From Spirabiliibacterium falconis (GTDB lineage: Bacteria; Pseudomonadota; Gammaproteobacteria; Enterobacterales; Pasteurellaceae): a stretch of 64,000 nt of DNA. Position numbers and translations under genes: made by a program. Positions within the stretch are counted from its first letter, which is position 1. Each line of letters begins with the position of its first letter. A model generated the notes under the pieces. It was not told where the DNA came from. It did no database searches and saw only the letters and a list, made by a program, of their open reading frames with translations. Shown here piece by piece: positions 24,960 to 34,113 of this stretch. The stretch covers positions 81,787-145,786 of the forward strand of contig NZ_JABMIJ010000001.1 of assembly GCF_014885015.1 (NCBI RefSeq), in the 5' to 3' direction.

Positions 24960-24992
24960 ATGGAGATAATGGTTTAATTATCTCCATTTTTT
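24960..24992 (+). terminator. Intrinsic terminator inside the lsr operon (lsrF-lsrG)
   Basis: Perfect 10-bp stem ATGGAGATAA / TTATCTCCAT with an 8-base loop, then TTTTT. It ends three bases before the AGGAG ribosome-binding site of lsrG. It should lower transcription of lsrG and lsrE relative to lsrACDBF unless anti-terminated. Confidence 0.8.
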
Positions 24993-25007
24993 AGAGGAGT
25001 GAAATTT

Positions 25008-25307
25008 ATGTTTGCTATGTTAGTTGAAATCAATATTAAAGAAGGAAGGGAAGAGGAATTTTTAGACGTTTTTTCTCGAAATCACTATGGAACTCGCAAT
25101 GAAAAGGGTAATATTCGCTTTGATGTATTGCGTGATCCAGAGATACCCACTCGATTTTATGCTTATGAAGTATATAAAAATGAGCAGGCGTTGGAAGAAC
25201 ATAGGATGACAGAACATTATAAACGTTGTGTTAAAGAGCTTGAACCATTAATGTCCAAACCGAGAAGTAAGAAGATTTTTAATTGGCTTTTGCCTAAATT
25301 GGACTAG
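25008..25307 (+). CDS. lsrG: LsrG, phospho-AI-2 isomerase (ABM fold)
   Basis: Isomerises phospho-AI-2 (P-HPD to P-TPD) before LsrF cleavage. It has 99 residues with an antibiotic-biosynthesis-monooxygenase ferredoxin-like fold. The segments EEFLDVFSRNHYGTRNEKGN and NIRFDVLRDPE, then FYAYEVYKNEQALEEH, align with E. coli LsrG, including the catalytic His-Tyr region. ATG 25008 is chosen because AGGAG lies at 24995-24999; the GTG at 24999 overlaps that site. The terminator-like hairpin upstream would tune its level. Confidence 0.92.
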   Translation: MFAMLVEINIKEGREEEFLDVFSRNHYGTRNEKGNIRFDVLRDPEIPTRFYAYEVYKNEQALEEHRMTEHYKRCVKELEPLMSKPRSKKIFNWLLPKLD

Positions 25308-25310
25308 TAT

Positions 25311-26006
25311 ATGGAAAATAAGTTTGATTTTATTCAAAAAATAAAATTTGAGAGCATTAGTGCAGGTATATTGTCTTCAGATTGGCTTCATTTTGCGGAT
25401 ACATTATCATTATTAAATCAATCTGGTATAAATCTATTGCACTTTGATATTGCTGACGGTAGTTTCTCCCGATTATTTACAGCAGGTCCAATGGTAATAC
25501 CTAAGTTTCCTAATCATTTTTATAAAGATGTACACTTATTAACAAATAATCAGTGTGAATTAGTACCGTTGTGTCTTGAGATGGGAGCTAATATTATTAC
25601 TCTGCAAGTTGAAAAAACGCAAGGACTACTAAAAACATTAAAGTGGTTATCTACACAATATTCGGAAAATAAAAAGGTTATATCAGGGGTAAGTTTATGT
25701 CCAACAACAAATATTGAGGCATTACAACCTTATCTACAGTACGTGGATCTGATTCAGATATTATCGCTAGATCCACGAAACAATGAAAAAGCATCTATTG
25801 ATTTTATAATTGAGCGTATTAGCCTAATTAATCAGATGATTTCTGAAAATAGAGAAAATAAAATCATTAGTGTTGATGGCTCGATGACATTAGATATGGC
25901 AAAAGCGTTCTATCAATATGACATTGATTGGATTGTTTCAGGTAGTGCACTATTTTCTGAGGCTGATCTTTATACGTCTATTATGCGTTGGAAGCAGTTA
26001 ATCTAG
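25311..26006 (+). CDS. lsrE: LsrE-type epimerase (ribulose-phosphate 3-epimerase family)
   Basis: A 231-residue TIM-barrel protein of the RPE family. It starts three bases after lsrG, so it belongs to the operon. Metal-ligand and catalytic positions of RPE are kept: H44 and D46 in LLHFDIADGSF, H75 in YKDVHLLTN, and an Asp near 189 in ISVDGSMT. The order lsrACDBFGE matches Salmonella, whose LsrE is a putative epimerase absent from E. coli; similarity to that protein runs along the length (ISLCP/VSLCP, VSGSALF). Its exact substrate is not established. It could modify an AI-2 breakdown product. Confidence 0.85.
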   Translation: MENKFDFIQKIKFESISAGILSSDWLHFADTLSLLNQSGINLLHFDIADGSFSRLFTAGPMVIPKFPNHFYKDVHLLTNNQCELVPLCLEMGANIITLQVEKTQGLLKTLKWLSTQYSENKKVISGVSLCPTTNIEALQPYLQYVDLIQILSLDPRNNEKASIDFIIERISLINQMISENRENKIISVDGSMTLDMAKAFYQYDIDWIVSGSALFSEADLYTSIMRWKQLI

Positions 26007-26035
26007 CTGCATTATAAGTGCAGCTAGGTTTTTTT
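26003..26035 (+). terminator. Terminator of the lsr operon
   Basis: Perfect 9-bp stem CTAGCTGCA / TGCAGCTAG with a 7-base loop and a T run. The lsrE stop codon lies inside its left arm. Confidence 0.9.
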
Positions 26036-26393
26036 ATAGTGCTAACAAATGGCGGTTTTTGTCTACTGTGGCTTTTCCGATGCCTTTAACATCTTCTAGT
26101 TGATCAATGCTGATAAAATCACCATTTTTTTCGCGATAATCCACAATTGCTTGTGCCTTTTTCGCACCGATGCCAGAGAGAATTTGTTGTAGTTCACCTG
26201 CTGTTGCGCTATTGAGATGCACTTTTTTGTGCTCTGATTTTTCTAGTTTTGAGCTATCAATTTTTACTTCGGTCTGTTGAGTGGTTTGTGTTTCTGCTTC
26301 TGCTACTTTATCTTTCGCATAGGCACTGGAGATAAATACACTGGAGCATAAAATGCAAAGTGCGGTTAGCATTAAGTTTATTTTTTTAAACAT
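26034..26393 (-). CDS. comEA: ComEA-like competence DNA-binding protein (ComE1)
   Basis: Periplasmic helix-hairpin-helix protein that pulls incoming DNA through the outer membrane during natural transformation. It has 119 residues. A signal peptide ends near SSAYA (about residue 26). A polar linker follows, then the helix-hairpin-helix domain with LNSATAGELQQILSGIG and AIVDYREKNGDF, ending in DVKGIGKATVDKN. The long N-terminal membrane anchor of Gram-positive ComEA is missing, as usual for Pasteurellaceae. The CRP-S-like palindrome upstream supports competence regulation. Confidence 0.92.
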   Translation of the reverse strand: MFKKINLMLTALCILCSSVFISSAYAKDKVAEAETQTTQQTEVKIDSSKLEKSEHKKVHLNSATAGELQQILSGIGAKKAQAIVDYREKNGDFISIDQLEDVKGIGKATVDKNRHLLAL

Positions 26394-26416
26394 AGTATTT
26401 CCTTTCGTTAAATAAA

Positions 26417-26442
26417 AATAGCGTCGGATAATCGACGCTATT
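26417..26442 (-). terminator. Hairpin with T run between ispH and comEA
   Basis: Perfect 10-bp stem AATAGCGTCG / CGACGCTATT; on the minus strand it is followed by a T-rich tract (TATTTTTATTT). It can terminate the ileS-lspA-ispH transcript. It also lies inside the predicted comEA leader, so it could attenuate comEA. Confidence 0.75.
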
Positions 26443-26485
26443 AGTGTGTAAGAAATATGAGGATGTGGCGATCAAATAAATTAAG

Positions 26486-26507
26486 TTTTACGATTGAGAT
26501 CGTAAAA
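26486..26507. promoter_or_regulatory. CRP-S-like site (Sxy/TfoX-dependent) for comEA
   Basis: A 22-bp palindrome: TTTTACGAT, 4-base centre, ATCGTAAAA. Competence-regulon CRP-S sites have a C at the position where ordinary CRP sites have T (TGCGA instead of TGTGA); here the core reads TACGA. It lies 93-114 bases upstream of comEA, with a -10-like CATATT near 26454-26459 on the minus strand. It starts two bases before the ispH stop on the other side. Confidence 0.75.
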
Positions 26508-26508
26508 A

Positions 26509-27453
26509 TTATTCAACTTCTTTAATGCGTAATTCTTTAGGGACTTCAAATACGGTATTTTCTTCACAACCTTCCAAGTCTACTACGTCGTTTGCACCAA
26601 GTTCTTGGAGGCGACTGACAACGGATTGCACTAATACTTCGGGTGCTGACGCGCCTGCGGTAATACCAATCGTTTCAACCCCTTCAAGCCAATTAGGGTC
26701 AATATCATCTGCATCATCAATTAACTTTGATGGCACGCCCATTCGTGATGCGAGCTCAGCTAACCGATTAGAATTAGAGGAATTTTTAGAACCGACGACG
26801 ATAACTAAATCTGATTGCTTTGCCAATTCCGCCACAGCATTCTGGCGATTTGTGGTGGCATAACAGATGTCATTTTTGCGTGGGCCTTGAATGCTTGGGA
26901 ATTGCTGTTTTAATTCATCAATAATGCCACTGGTGTCATTGATAGACAACGTAGTTTGCGTCATAAATGTCAGATTATCATCGTCATTGACGGGTAATGT
27001 CGCTACATCGTCAATCGATTCAACTAGATAGATGCCGCCTTCAGGATTATCATATTGCCCCATTGTTCCTTCGACTTCAGGATGTCCCTGATGCCCGATA
27101 AGGATGGCTTTTGTCCCTTTTCGACTGGCTCTGGCAACTTGCATATGTACTTTAGTCACCAATGGGCAGGTCGCATCGAAGACTTTTAAGTTACGATTTT
27201 TGGCTTCTTGGCGTACTTTTTGAGAAACACCATGTGCTGAGAAAATGACAATTGCACCATCGGGCACTTCATTTAATTCTTCAACAAATACCGCACCACG
27301 CTGTTTTAAGCCTTCTACGACAAAACGATTATGTACGACTTCGTGGCGTACATAAATTGGTGGCTTGTGAATTTCCAGTGCAAGTTCCACAATGCTTATC
27401 GCGCGATCAACACCAGCACAGAATCCGCGAGGATTAGCGAGTAAGATTTTCAT
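26509..27453 (-). CDS. ispH: 4-hydroxy-3-methylbut-2-enyl diphosphate reductase
   Basis: Last step of the non-mevalonate isoprenoid pathway: an iron-sulfur enzyme making IPP and DMAPP. It has 314 residues. The three cluster cysteines are in [13 protein letters not shown] (near 12), [11 protein letters not shown] (near 96) and [11 protein letters not shown] (near 197). [12 protein letters not shown] and [11 protein letters not shown] provide the substrate histidines. Its start overlaps the lspA end by 20 bases, the conserved lspA-ispH coupling. Confidence 0.97.
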   Translation of the reverse strand: MKILLANPRGFCAGVDRAISIVELALEIHKPPIYVRHEVVHNRFVVEGLKQRGAVFVEELNEVPDGAIVIFSAHGVSQKVRQEAKNRNLKVFDATCPLVTKVHMQVARASRKGTKAILIGHQGHPEVEGTMGQYDNPEGGIYLVESIDDVATLPVNDDDNLTFMTQTTLSINDTSGIIDELKQQFPSIQGPRKNDICYATTNRQNAVAELAKQSDLVIVVGSKNSSNSNRLAELASRMGVPSKLIDDADDIDPNWLEGVETIGITAGASAPEVLVQSVVSRLQELGANDVVDLEGCEENTVFEVPKELRIKEVE

Positions 27454-27946
27454 TTTTATCCTTATTTTGGGGTTCTGGGTGTTTGAAGTGATCTAAGATC
27501 AACATTGCCGCGCCGAGGGTGACAGCAATATCTGCCACATTAAATACGGGGTAATGGTAAATATCCCAATACACATCAAAAAAATCTACCACAAAACCGT
27601 TATAAGTGCGGTCAAGCATATTGCCTAAAGCACCGCCAATGATACTGGCATAGCCACAATTGGCTAAAGTGCGGTTGGCTGGGGTGCGAGCAAGCCAATA
27701 GATCAAAATAGCCGAAATGACGATGGCAATAATAATGAAAAAATATTTTTGCCAGCCGTTGTGATCCGATAAGAAACTAAAGGCTGCACCGTAGTTGCGT
27801 ACATAGGTAAGATTAAATATGGGCAATAGTTGCACGCTCTCATACAGCTCGAAGGTACGAGTAATCAGGTATTTTGACCCTAAGTCTAACACAATAATTA
27901 CCGCACTTAGCCAAAGAAAAATGAGTCCGTTTTTTGTTTTCGTCAT
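27434..27946 (-). CDS. lspA: Lipoprotein signal peptidase (SPase II)
   Basis: Cleaves the signal peptide of diacylated prolipoproteins made by Lgt. It has 170 residues and four membrane helices. The catalytic aspartates are in [20 protein letters not shown] near residue 113 and [12 protein letters not shown] near 141. ATG 27944-27946 is used because homologues begin MTK-type just before the first helix; the frame is open well upstream, but that part runs inside ileS. It is 34 bases downstream of ileS. With lgt, both early lipoprotein enzymes are in this window. Confidence 0.96.
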   Translation of the reverse strand: MTKTKNGLIFLWLSAVIIVLDLGSKYLITRTFELYESVQLLPIFNLTYVRNYGAAFSFLSDHNGWQKYFFIIIAIVISAILIYWLARTPANRTLANCGYASIIGGALGNMLDRTYNGFVVDFFDVYWDIYHYPVFNVADIAVTLGAAMLILDHFKHPEPQNKDKNENLTR

Positions 27947-27980
27947 ATCGTGTCCAATAAAGGGGCATGAGCCCCTTGTG

Positions 27981-30785
27981 CTAGGCAAATTGGCGGATTT
28001 CACCATGTCCTGCGACATTTTCAACACAGCGTGCACACAGATGTGGGTGCGTCGCATCTTGTCCAATAGTATCAGAATAGTGCCAGCAACGAGGGCATTT
28101 TTCTGCACTTGAACGCACCACTTCCACTGCCAAGCCAGGTAATTCTCCTTCACTGATGTCACTTTCATTCAGCGGTTTGACTTGGGCACTTGAGGTGATT
28201 AACACAAAGCGTAATTCCTCGCCAAGTTGCGCTAATAATGGACGTAAATTATCGTCAGCATAGACGGTAATATCGGCTTCGAGAGCTGAGCCAATCACTT
28301 TATCATTCCGTGCTTGCTCTAGTACGCGATTAACTTCTGCTCGTACGGTGAGAATTTTCTGCCAGTAAGCATCGTTCATCGGTTGATTGTTATCCAATGC
28401 GAATAAACCGTCATAAAATTCTTCGGTAAATACAAATTCTGAGCGATTACCTGGCAAGTGCAGCCACACTTCATCAGCCGTGAAGGAAAGAATTGGCGCA
28501 ATCCAGCGTACAGCGGCTTCAGCAATATGATAAAGTGCGGTCTGGCAACTGCGACGTGCGAGGCTATCGGCTTTAGTGGTATATTGTCGATCTTTGATAA
28601 TATCTAGATAAAACGATCCCATCTCAATAGAGAAGAAGCGCATTAAGCGTTGTACCACTTGGTGGAATTGATAGTTATCATAGCTATTTTTAATTTCTTC
28701 TTGAGCCTGTAATGCACAATCTACCGCCCAGCGATCGAGGCTGATCATCTCTTCTTTTGCTACGCTATCGTGTGCAGGATCAAAGCCATTTAGGTTTGCC
28801 AATAGAAAGCGCATTGTATTGCGAATGCGGCGATAGCTGTCGGCAGCCCGTTTTAAAATTTCATCAGAAACGGTCATCTCGCCCGTGTAATCGGTCGAAG
28901 CAACCCATAAACGAAGAATATCGCCTCCGAATTTGTCCATCACTTCTTGTGGTGTCACAATATTGCCAATGGATTTTGACATCTTACGTCCCTGACCATC
29001 CACCGTGAAGCCATGAGTGAGAACTTGCGTATAAGGTGCTTTATTATCTGTTGCGGTAGACAGCATCAGCGATGACATAAACCAACCACGATGTTGGTCA
29101 GACCCTTCTAAGTACATATCAGCGTGACGACCTTCAAATTCTGAGCGATTTGCCACCACTGATGAGTAAGTTGAACCCGAATCAAACCACACATCTAACG
29201 TATCTTGCACCTTATGATAGTGAGTGCTGTCGTCACCGAGCAACGCATTCGCATCAAGATCCCACCATGCTTGGATGCCGTCTTTTTCCACGTGTTGTGC
29301 GACAATTTCAATAAATTCATCGGTGCGTGGGTGAAGTTGTTCTGTTTCATTATGGATGAAAAGCGGAATTGGCACACCCCATGTCCGTTGACGTGAGATA
29401 CACCAGTCTGGACGGTTAGCCACCATCATTTCAATTCGTGCTTGCCCCCAATCAGGAATCCAACGCACGCCTTTAATTTCAGTTAATGCTTTAGCCCGTA
29501 AGCCTTGCGTTTCCATGCCAATAAACCATTGTGGCGTTGCTCGAAAGATAATAGGGGTTTTGTGTCGCCAGCAATGTGGGTAGCTATGATTGATTTTTTC
29601 GAGCTTGAGTAGTGCGCCCACATCACGGAGTTTTTCCACCACTTTCGGATTGGCATCAAATACATCGAGACCTGCAAAAAAGTCCGCTTTCGAGTTAAAT
29701 TTTCCGTCATTGCCAATTAAACCAGACATCGGTAAGTTGTAGCGTTGTGCCACGACAAAGTCATCTTGACCATGATCAGGCGCAGTGTGTACTAATCCCG
29801 TACCTGCATCATCACCAACGTGATCACCTAAAATAACAGGCACCGTATAGTCATAGAATGGATGTCGGAATTCCAGCAATTCAAGCTCACGTCCACTGAC
29901 AGTACCAAGCACTTGATAATCAGCCGCATCAATAGCTTTCATCACGTTATCGACTAAATTTGCGGTGAGAATAAAATACTTACCTTGGCTTTCAATTAAT
30001 TGATAATCCAGTTCGGCATTCACGGCAATTGCGCGGTTAGACGGAATAGTCCACGGGGTTGTTGTCCAAATGACTGCATTTACATCGCCTGACACATTCG
30101 TATTAAACTTACTTAAAACCGCACTTTGATCAACGGCTTTGAATGCAACATAGATAGACGGCGAGGTTTTATCATAATATTCCACTTCAGCTTCTGCCAA
30201 TGCGGAGCCACAATCTAAGCACCAATGAACGGGCTTTGATCCTTTATATAAATGACCGTTCGCCACCGCTTTGCCGAGTGTGCGAATAATATTGGCTTCT
30301 GTATCAAAATTCATGGTGAGGTATGGATGTTCCCAATCACCTAACACGCCCAAGCGGATAAAGTCTTTTTTCTGTCCTTCCACTTGCTCTTTCGCATATT
30401 GACGACATGCTTGGCGAAATTCGGCTGCACTGATTTTATCGCCTGGTTTGCCCACCAAACCTTCTACTTTTAATTCAATTGGCAAGCCGTGGCAATCCCA
30501 ACCAGGAACATAAGGGCTGTCATACCCAAGTGCGGTTTTGGATTTTACAATAATGTCTTTTAAAATTTTGTTTACAGCGTGTCCGATATGAATAGTACCA
30601 TTGGCATAAGGAGGACCATCGTGCAAGATAAAGCTCTTTTTGCCTTTACGGCTAGCACGAATTTTTTGATAAAGTTGTTTGTCGTACCAATTTTGGAGCA
30701 TTTTGGGCTCACGTTTTGCTAAATCGCCACGCATTGGAAAATCGGTGTGTGGCAAATTGAGCGTATTTTTATAATCGGTTGTCAT
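27981..30785 (-). CDS. ileS: Isoleucyl-tRNA synthetase
   Basis: Charges tRNA-Ile. It has 934 residues, class Ia. HIGH-type motif [16 protein letters not shown] lies near residue 58; the editing domain includes [13 protein letters not shown] near 244 and [15 protein letters not shown] near 330. KMSKS-type loop [10 protein letters not shown] lies near 603. The C-terminal zinc site has CPRCWHY and CARCVENV near 899 and 921. The bacterial (not eukaryote-like, mupirocin-resistant) form is indicated by the domain layout. It heads ileS-lspA-ispH. Confidence 0.98.
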   Translation of the reverse strand: MTTDYKNTLNLPHTDFPMRGDLAKREPKMLQNWYDKQLYQKIRASRKGKKSFILHDGPPYANGTIHIGHAVNKILKDIIVKSKTALGYDSPYVPGWDCHGLPIELKVEGLVGKPGDKISAAEFRQACRQYAKEQVEGQKKDFIRLGVLGDWEHPYLTMNFDTEANIIRTLGKAVANGHLYKGSKPVHWCLDCGSALAEAEVEYYDKTSPSIYVAFKAVDQSAVLSKFNTNVSGDVNAVIWTTTPWTIPSNRAIAVNAELDYQLIESQGKYFILTANLVDNVMKAIDAADYQVLGTVSGRELELLEFRHPFYDYTVPVILGDHVGDDAGTGLVHTAPDHGQDDFVVAQRYNLPMSGLIGNDGKFNSKADFFAGLDVFDANPKVVEKLRDVGALLKLEKINHSYPHCWRHKTPIIFRATPQWFIGMETQGLRAKALTEIKGVRWIPDWGQARIEMMVANRPDWCISRQRTWGVPIPLFIHNETEQLHPRTDEFIEIVAQHVEKDGIQAWWDLDANALLGDDSTHYHKVQDTLDVWFDSGSTYSSVVANRSEFEGRHADMYLEGSDQHRGWFMSSLMLSTATDNKAPYTQVLTHGFTVDGQGRKMSKSIGNIVTPQEVMDKFGGDILRLWVASTDYTGEMTVSDEILKRAADSYRRIRNTMRFLLANLNGFDPAHDSVAKEEMISLDRWAVDCALQAQEEIKNSYDNYQFHQVVQRLMRFFSIEMGSFYLDIIKDRQYTTKADSLARRSCQTALYHIAEAAVRWIAPILSFTADEVWLHLPGNRSEFVFTEEFYDGLFALDNNQPMNDAYWQKILTVRAEVNRVLEQARNDKVIGSALEADITVYADDNLRPLLAQLGEELRFVLITSSAQVKPLNESDISEGELPGLAVEVVRSSAEKCPRCWHYSDTIGQDATHPHLCARCVENVAGHGEIRQFA

Positions 30786-30841
30786 AGTCGGGTGTCCACT
30801 TACTTAAAACAAATTAAAAAGAATAAAAGATAATCGGCTAG

Positions 30842-31822
30842 TTATAGCGTTTTTTTAGGCGTTATGCAAACATCTGACCGCACTTTAGCGACTTTTTTTC
30901 TAAAAAAGCGTTTGGCATTTTCTACATCCTGTAAAATTTGGGTTTTGAGTTCAGTGATGTTGGCAAACTTGACCTCTGGACGCAATTTATGGTGGAAAAT
31001 TACCTCAATGCTCTGCCCATAAAGAGAGCCTGAAAAATCAAAGAGATGCACTTCTAATAAAGGGCGAGAAAGCCCATCTACTGTGGGACGATTGCCCACA
31101 TTGGCGACGCCCAAATACCGATTCTGTTGTGCAATGACCTCGACGGCATACACGCCTTGAATAGGAATCACTTTGCGATTTAAAAAGACATTTGCGGTTG
31201 GAAAGCCAATCGTGCGTCCTAATTTTTTGCCGTGCACTACACGCCCATGAATGGCGTAAGGTCTGCCAAGCATTTTCGTCGCGAAGGCTAGGTTATCCTG
31301 TGCTAATGCCTGACGAATGAGCGTGGAACTAATGCGTTGGTTTTCTTGGGTAAAACTGGTGTTGTCTTGCACTTTAAATCCATTATGCTCGCCTGCTTGA
31401 GCCAGCGTAGCAAAGTTGCCTTGGCGATGTGCGCCAAAGCGAAAGTCGTCACCAATAATAATATGTTTGACGTGCAATCGGTTTACTAAAATCGTACGAA
31501 TAAACTCATCGGGGGAAAGGGAGGCCAAAGTGCGGTCGAAGCGCAGGCAGAGCAGATAATCAATTTGGGTGCTTTGCAAAAACCGCACTTTATCACGCAA
31601 ACGCATCAGGCGTGCTGGCGTATGTTCCAGTGGCGCAAAAAATTCGTTGGGTTGCGGCTCAAATAGCAACACAACGCTGGGCAAGTCCAAGTGTTTTGCT
31701 TGTGCAACGAGCTGGCTTAAGATCGCCTGATGACCACGATGACAGCCGTCAAAGTTGCCAATCGTCAGCACGCAGCCGTTTTCAAAGTGCGGTAGATTGT
31801 ATAAGCCACGAATCAGTTGCAT
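30842..31822 (-). CDS. ribF: Bifunctional riboflavin kinase / FMN adenylyltransferase
   Basis: Makes FMN and FAD from riboflavin. It has 326 residues. The N-terminal nucleotidyltransferase motif GNFDGCHRGHQAIL lies near 23, IIIGDDFRFGAHRQGN near 117 and ISSTLIRQAL near 160. The C-terminal kinase domain has GRTIGFPTANV near 195 and GVYAV, then VANVGNRPTVDG. The ribF-ileS-lspA order is conserved in gamma-proteobacteria. The gene is unusually rich in uptake signals (at least three inside it). Confidence 0.96.
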   Translation of the reverse strand: MQLIRGLYNLPHFENGCVLTIGNFDGCHRGHQAILSQLVAQAKHLDLPSVVLLFEPQPNEFFAPLEHTPARLMRLRDKVRFLQSTQIDYLLCLRFDRTLASLSPDEFIRTILVNRLHVKHIIIGDDFRFGAHRQGNFATLAQAGEHNGFKVQDNTSFTQENQRISSTLIRQALAQDNLAFATKMLGRPYAIHGRVVHGKKLGRTIGFPTANVFLNRKVIPIQGVYAVEVIAQQNRYLGVANVGNRPTVDGLSRPLLEVHLFDFSGSLYGQSIEVIFHHKLRPEVKFANITELKTQILQDVENAKRFFRKKVAKVRSDVCITPKKTL

Positions 31823-31912
31823 AGCATGCCTAATCAGTTAAAAATGGGGCTATTATACCGATTCTCACGGCGTGGCGGAAGATGTTCAACCGCACTTTGT
31901 CTGTTGAGCATG

Positions 31913-33487
31913 TCATCCGCCACCGTTGAGATCACGCTTTTTGATTCGCAAGACAGCCAGCATGAAAAAATAGGTTAACACGGCGACGATAATGAGCCAC
32001 GCAAGCCAATGCACTCGTGTCAAAAATGACATTTTCGCCCATATGTCCAGCGTTGGGCTGAAATAATATATCGTTGCGCCCATCGTGCAGGCAGCAACGG
32101 TGATTTTGACTAAAAAGACCGCACTTTGGGATGAAAAACGATAGACATTCGTTTGGTGTAAGCCGCGGTAGAGCAGGGCTGCGTTGAGTGTGGCCGACAT
32201 CGCGGATGCAATCGCTAATCCAACATAGCTAAACGGAATCGCAAGCAGATTAAAGCCCATATTACTGACCATTGCAATGATCCCAAAACGCACAGGGGTT
32301 TTGGTATCTTGGCGTGCATAATAGCCATTGGCAAGGATTTTAATCAGCATAAAACTGAGTAATCCTGCATTGAACGCCCATAACGAATAGGACGCAGCTT
32401 GCACATCGGTGAGTGCAAATTCACCACGCATAAACAGCACCATTAACATTGGTTGAGCCAGTACGGCAATGCCGATCATAGCGGGTACACCGAGTAGTAA
32501 AATCATGCGCACTCCCCAATCCATCGTGGCACGAAAGTGTTGGGCGGACAGGTGCTGATTATCTGCACGATTGACGTGGTGGCGTGAAAGTGTTGGCAAA
32601 ATCACCGTCGAGATGGCAATTCCGAACAAACCAAGAGGAAATTCAAGCAGGCGATCAGAGTAGTACAACCAGCTAATTGAGCCAGTCATTAAAAAGCTGG
32701 CAATGAAGGTATCAAGCAATAAATTGATTTGGCTGACAGACACCCCAAAAAGTGCTGGGATCATCAATGTGCGAATTTTTTTCACACCTGGGTCATTCCA
32801 TGCCCATTTCGGTTTAACCAATAAATTGGCTTGTTTTAAAAACGGAATTTGGAATAAAAATTGTAGCAAGCCACCTAAAAAAATCCCGATCGCCAACGCT
32901 GTATCAGGGCTGTCAAAGTGCGGTGCAAGAAAGAGGGCACTGGCGATCATCGCAATATTGAGTAACACGGGAGAAAATGCCATTACTCCGAATTTGCCGA
33001 TGGTATTTAAGATTGCCCCAGACAGGGCTACAAGCGTGATAAACCATAAATAGGGAAACGTAATACGCAGCAAAAATGAGGCTTGTACATATTTCTCACC
33101 ATCTGCACCATCGTTGAGCCACTCTACAAACCAGCCAGTTCCAAAAATAGCGGCGATGACAGGCGAGCCGATCATCGCAAGTGCGGTGACTATTGCGACT
33201 AAGCCCCCTAATGTACCATTGACTTTGGCAATAAATTCTTGTGTTTGGCTAAAGTTCCCTTCTTTACGATATTCAGCGAGTACAGGAATAAACGCCTGCG
33301 AAAATGCCCCTTCCGCAAACAAACGGCGTAAAAAATTAGGAATACGATTGGCAAATAAAAAGACATCGGCGGTTGCACCTGCACCAATAATATTGGCAAT
33401 CACGACATCCCGAATAAGCCCTAACACGCGTGAGAGTAAGGTCATCACGCTAACAACCATACCCGATTTTAAAAGTCCTTTACTCAA
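31913..33487 (-). CDS. murJ: Lipid II flippase MurJ
   Basis: Flips undecaprenyl-linked peptidoglycan precursor across the inner membrane. It has 524 residues and about 14 helices (MOP/MVF superfamily). Key segments: SRVLGLIRDVVIANIIGAG near 19, IPNFLRRLFAEGAFSQAF near 49 with the essential Arg residues, and FPLGLFGIAISTVILPTLSR near 278. The start codon is TTG at 33485-33487, which gives MSKGLLKSG, aligning with the MNLLKSL start of E. coli; no ATG suits. It is divergent from rpsT, as in many relatives. Confidence 0.95.
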   Translation of the reverse strand: MSKGLLKSGMVVSVMTLLSRVLGLIRDVVIANIIGAGATADVFLFANRIPNFLRRLFAEGAFSQAFIPVLAEYRKEGNFSQTQEFIAKVNGTLGGLVAIVTALAMIGSPVIAAIFGTGWFVEWLNDGADGEKYVQASFLLRITFPYLWFITLVALSGAILNTIGKFGVMAFSPVLLNIAMIASALFLAPHFDSPDTALAIGIFLGGLLQFLFQIPFLKQANLLVKPKWAWNDPGVKKIRTLMIPALFGVSVSQINLLLDTFIASFLMTGSISWLYYSDRLLEFPLGLFGIAISTVILPTLSRHHVNRADNQHLSAQHFRATMDWGVRMILLLGVPAMIGIAVLAQPMLMVLFMRGEFALTDVQAASYSLWAFNAGLLSFMLIKILANGYYARQDTKTPVRFGIIAMVSNMGFNLLAIPFSYVGLAIASAMSATLNAALLYRGLHQTNVYRFSSQSAVFLVKITVAACTMGATIYYFSPTLDIWAKMSFLTRVHWLAWLIIVAVLTYFFMLAVLRIKKRDLNGGG

Positions 33488-33682
33488 AACTGCACTCTCA
33501 ACTAAATATCAACGAGGCTAATTGTATAGAAAATTTCGCTTTTCGCTATATTCTTAGGCAAAAAACTGTTAAAATGTTGCCCACATCGTCAAAATGGATA
33601 AACGTTACTGCGTTTTGAAGGTGATTTTCGGTTGTGTCTCACCGAACCAAACCATTGGCATATGCCAATTTAAATAAATTCA

Positions 33683-33711
33683 TTGACAAGCGCATAAAAA
33701 AAGGGCATATT
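33683..33711 (+). promoter_or_regulatory. Probable sigma-70 promoter of rpsT
   Basis: TTGACA (33683-33688), 17-base spacer, CATATT (33706-33711), about 58 bases upstream of the TTG start. A perfect -35 and good spacing suit a highly expressed ribosomal gene. Confidence 0.75.
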
Positions 33712-33768
33712 TTACCACCTTATTTTATGTCTTAATTTTTATTTACAGAAATTCTTGGGAGTTTGACC

Positions 33769-34035
33769 TTGGCTAATATCAAGTCAGCTAAAAAACGTGC
33801 GATTCAATCTGAAAAACGCCGTCAACACAATGCAAGCCATCGCTCTATGATGCGCACTTATATTAAAAAAGTTTACGCTGCAGTAGAAGCGGGTGAAAAA
33901 GAAGCTGCGCAAGCTGCTTATCTTGAAATGCAAAAAGTTGTGGACAGAATGGCATCTAAAGGCTTAATCCACAAAAATAAAGCTGCAAACCACAAAGCGA
34001 AATTAAGCGCGCAAATCAAAAAATTAGCGGCTTAA
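33769..34035 (+). CDS. rpsT: Ribosomal protein S20
   Basis: Binds 16S rRNA in the small subunit body. It has 88 residues, very lysine- and arginine-rich ([35 protein letters not shown]). The start is TTG at 33769, preceded by GGGAG at 33757-33761. E. coli rpsT also starts with UUG, where the weak start takes part in S20 autoregulation, so the conserved TTG supports this choice. An upstream in-frame TTG at 33763 overlaps the ribosome-binding region and is rejected. It ends at a strong uptake-signal terminator. Confidence 0.97.
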   Translation: MANIKSAKKRAIQSEKRRQHNASHRSMMRTYIKKVYAAVEAGEKEAAQAAYLEMQKVVDRMASKGLIHKNKAANHKAKLSAQIKKLAA

Positions 34036-34053
34036 TCTCTTTTATCTAACGAT

Positions 34054-34084
34054 AAAACCGCACTTTTAAAAGTGCGGTTTTTTT
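34054..34084 (+). terminator. Uptake-signal terminator after rpsT
   Basis: AAAACCGCACTTTT directly followed by its reverse complement AAAAGTGCGGTTTT and further T residues: a 14-bp perfect inverted repeat between the convergent rpsT and ytjB. Confidence 0.9.
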
Positions 34085-34113
34085 ATGTTATTTGAACGGT
34101 CAGGATTATTGAC

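Noticed and set aside
27947..28168. Longer lspA starting near 28168
   Set aside because: The extra residues overlap the end of ileS and have no signal-peptidase homology; ATG 27946 matches the family start.
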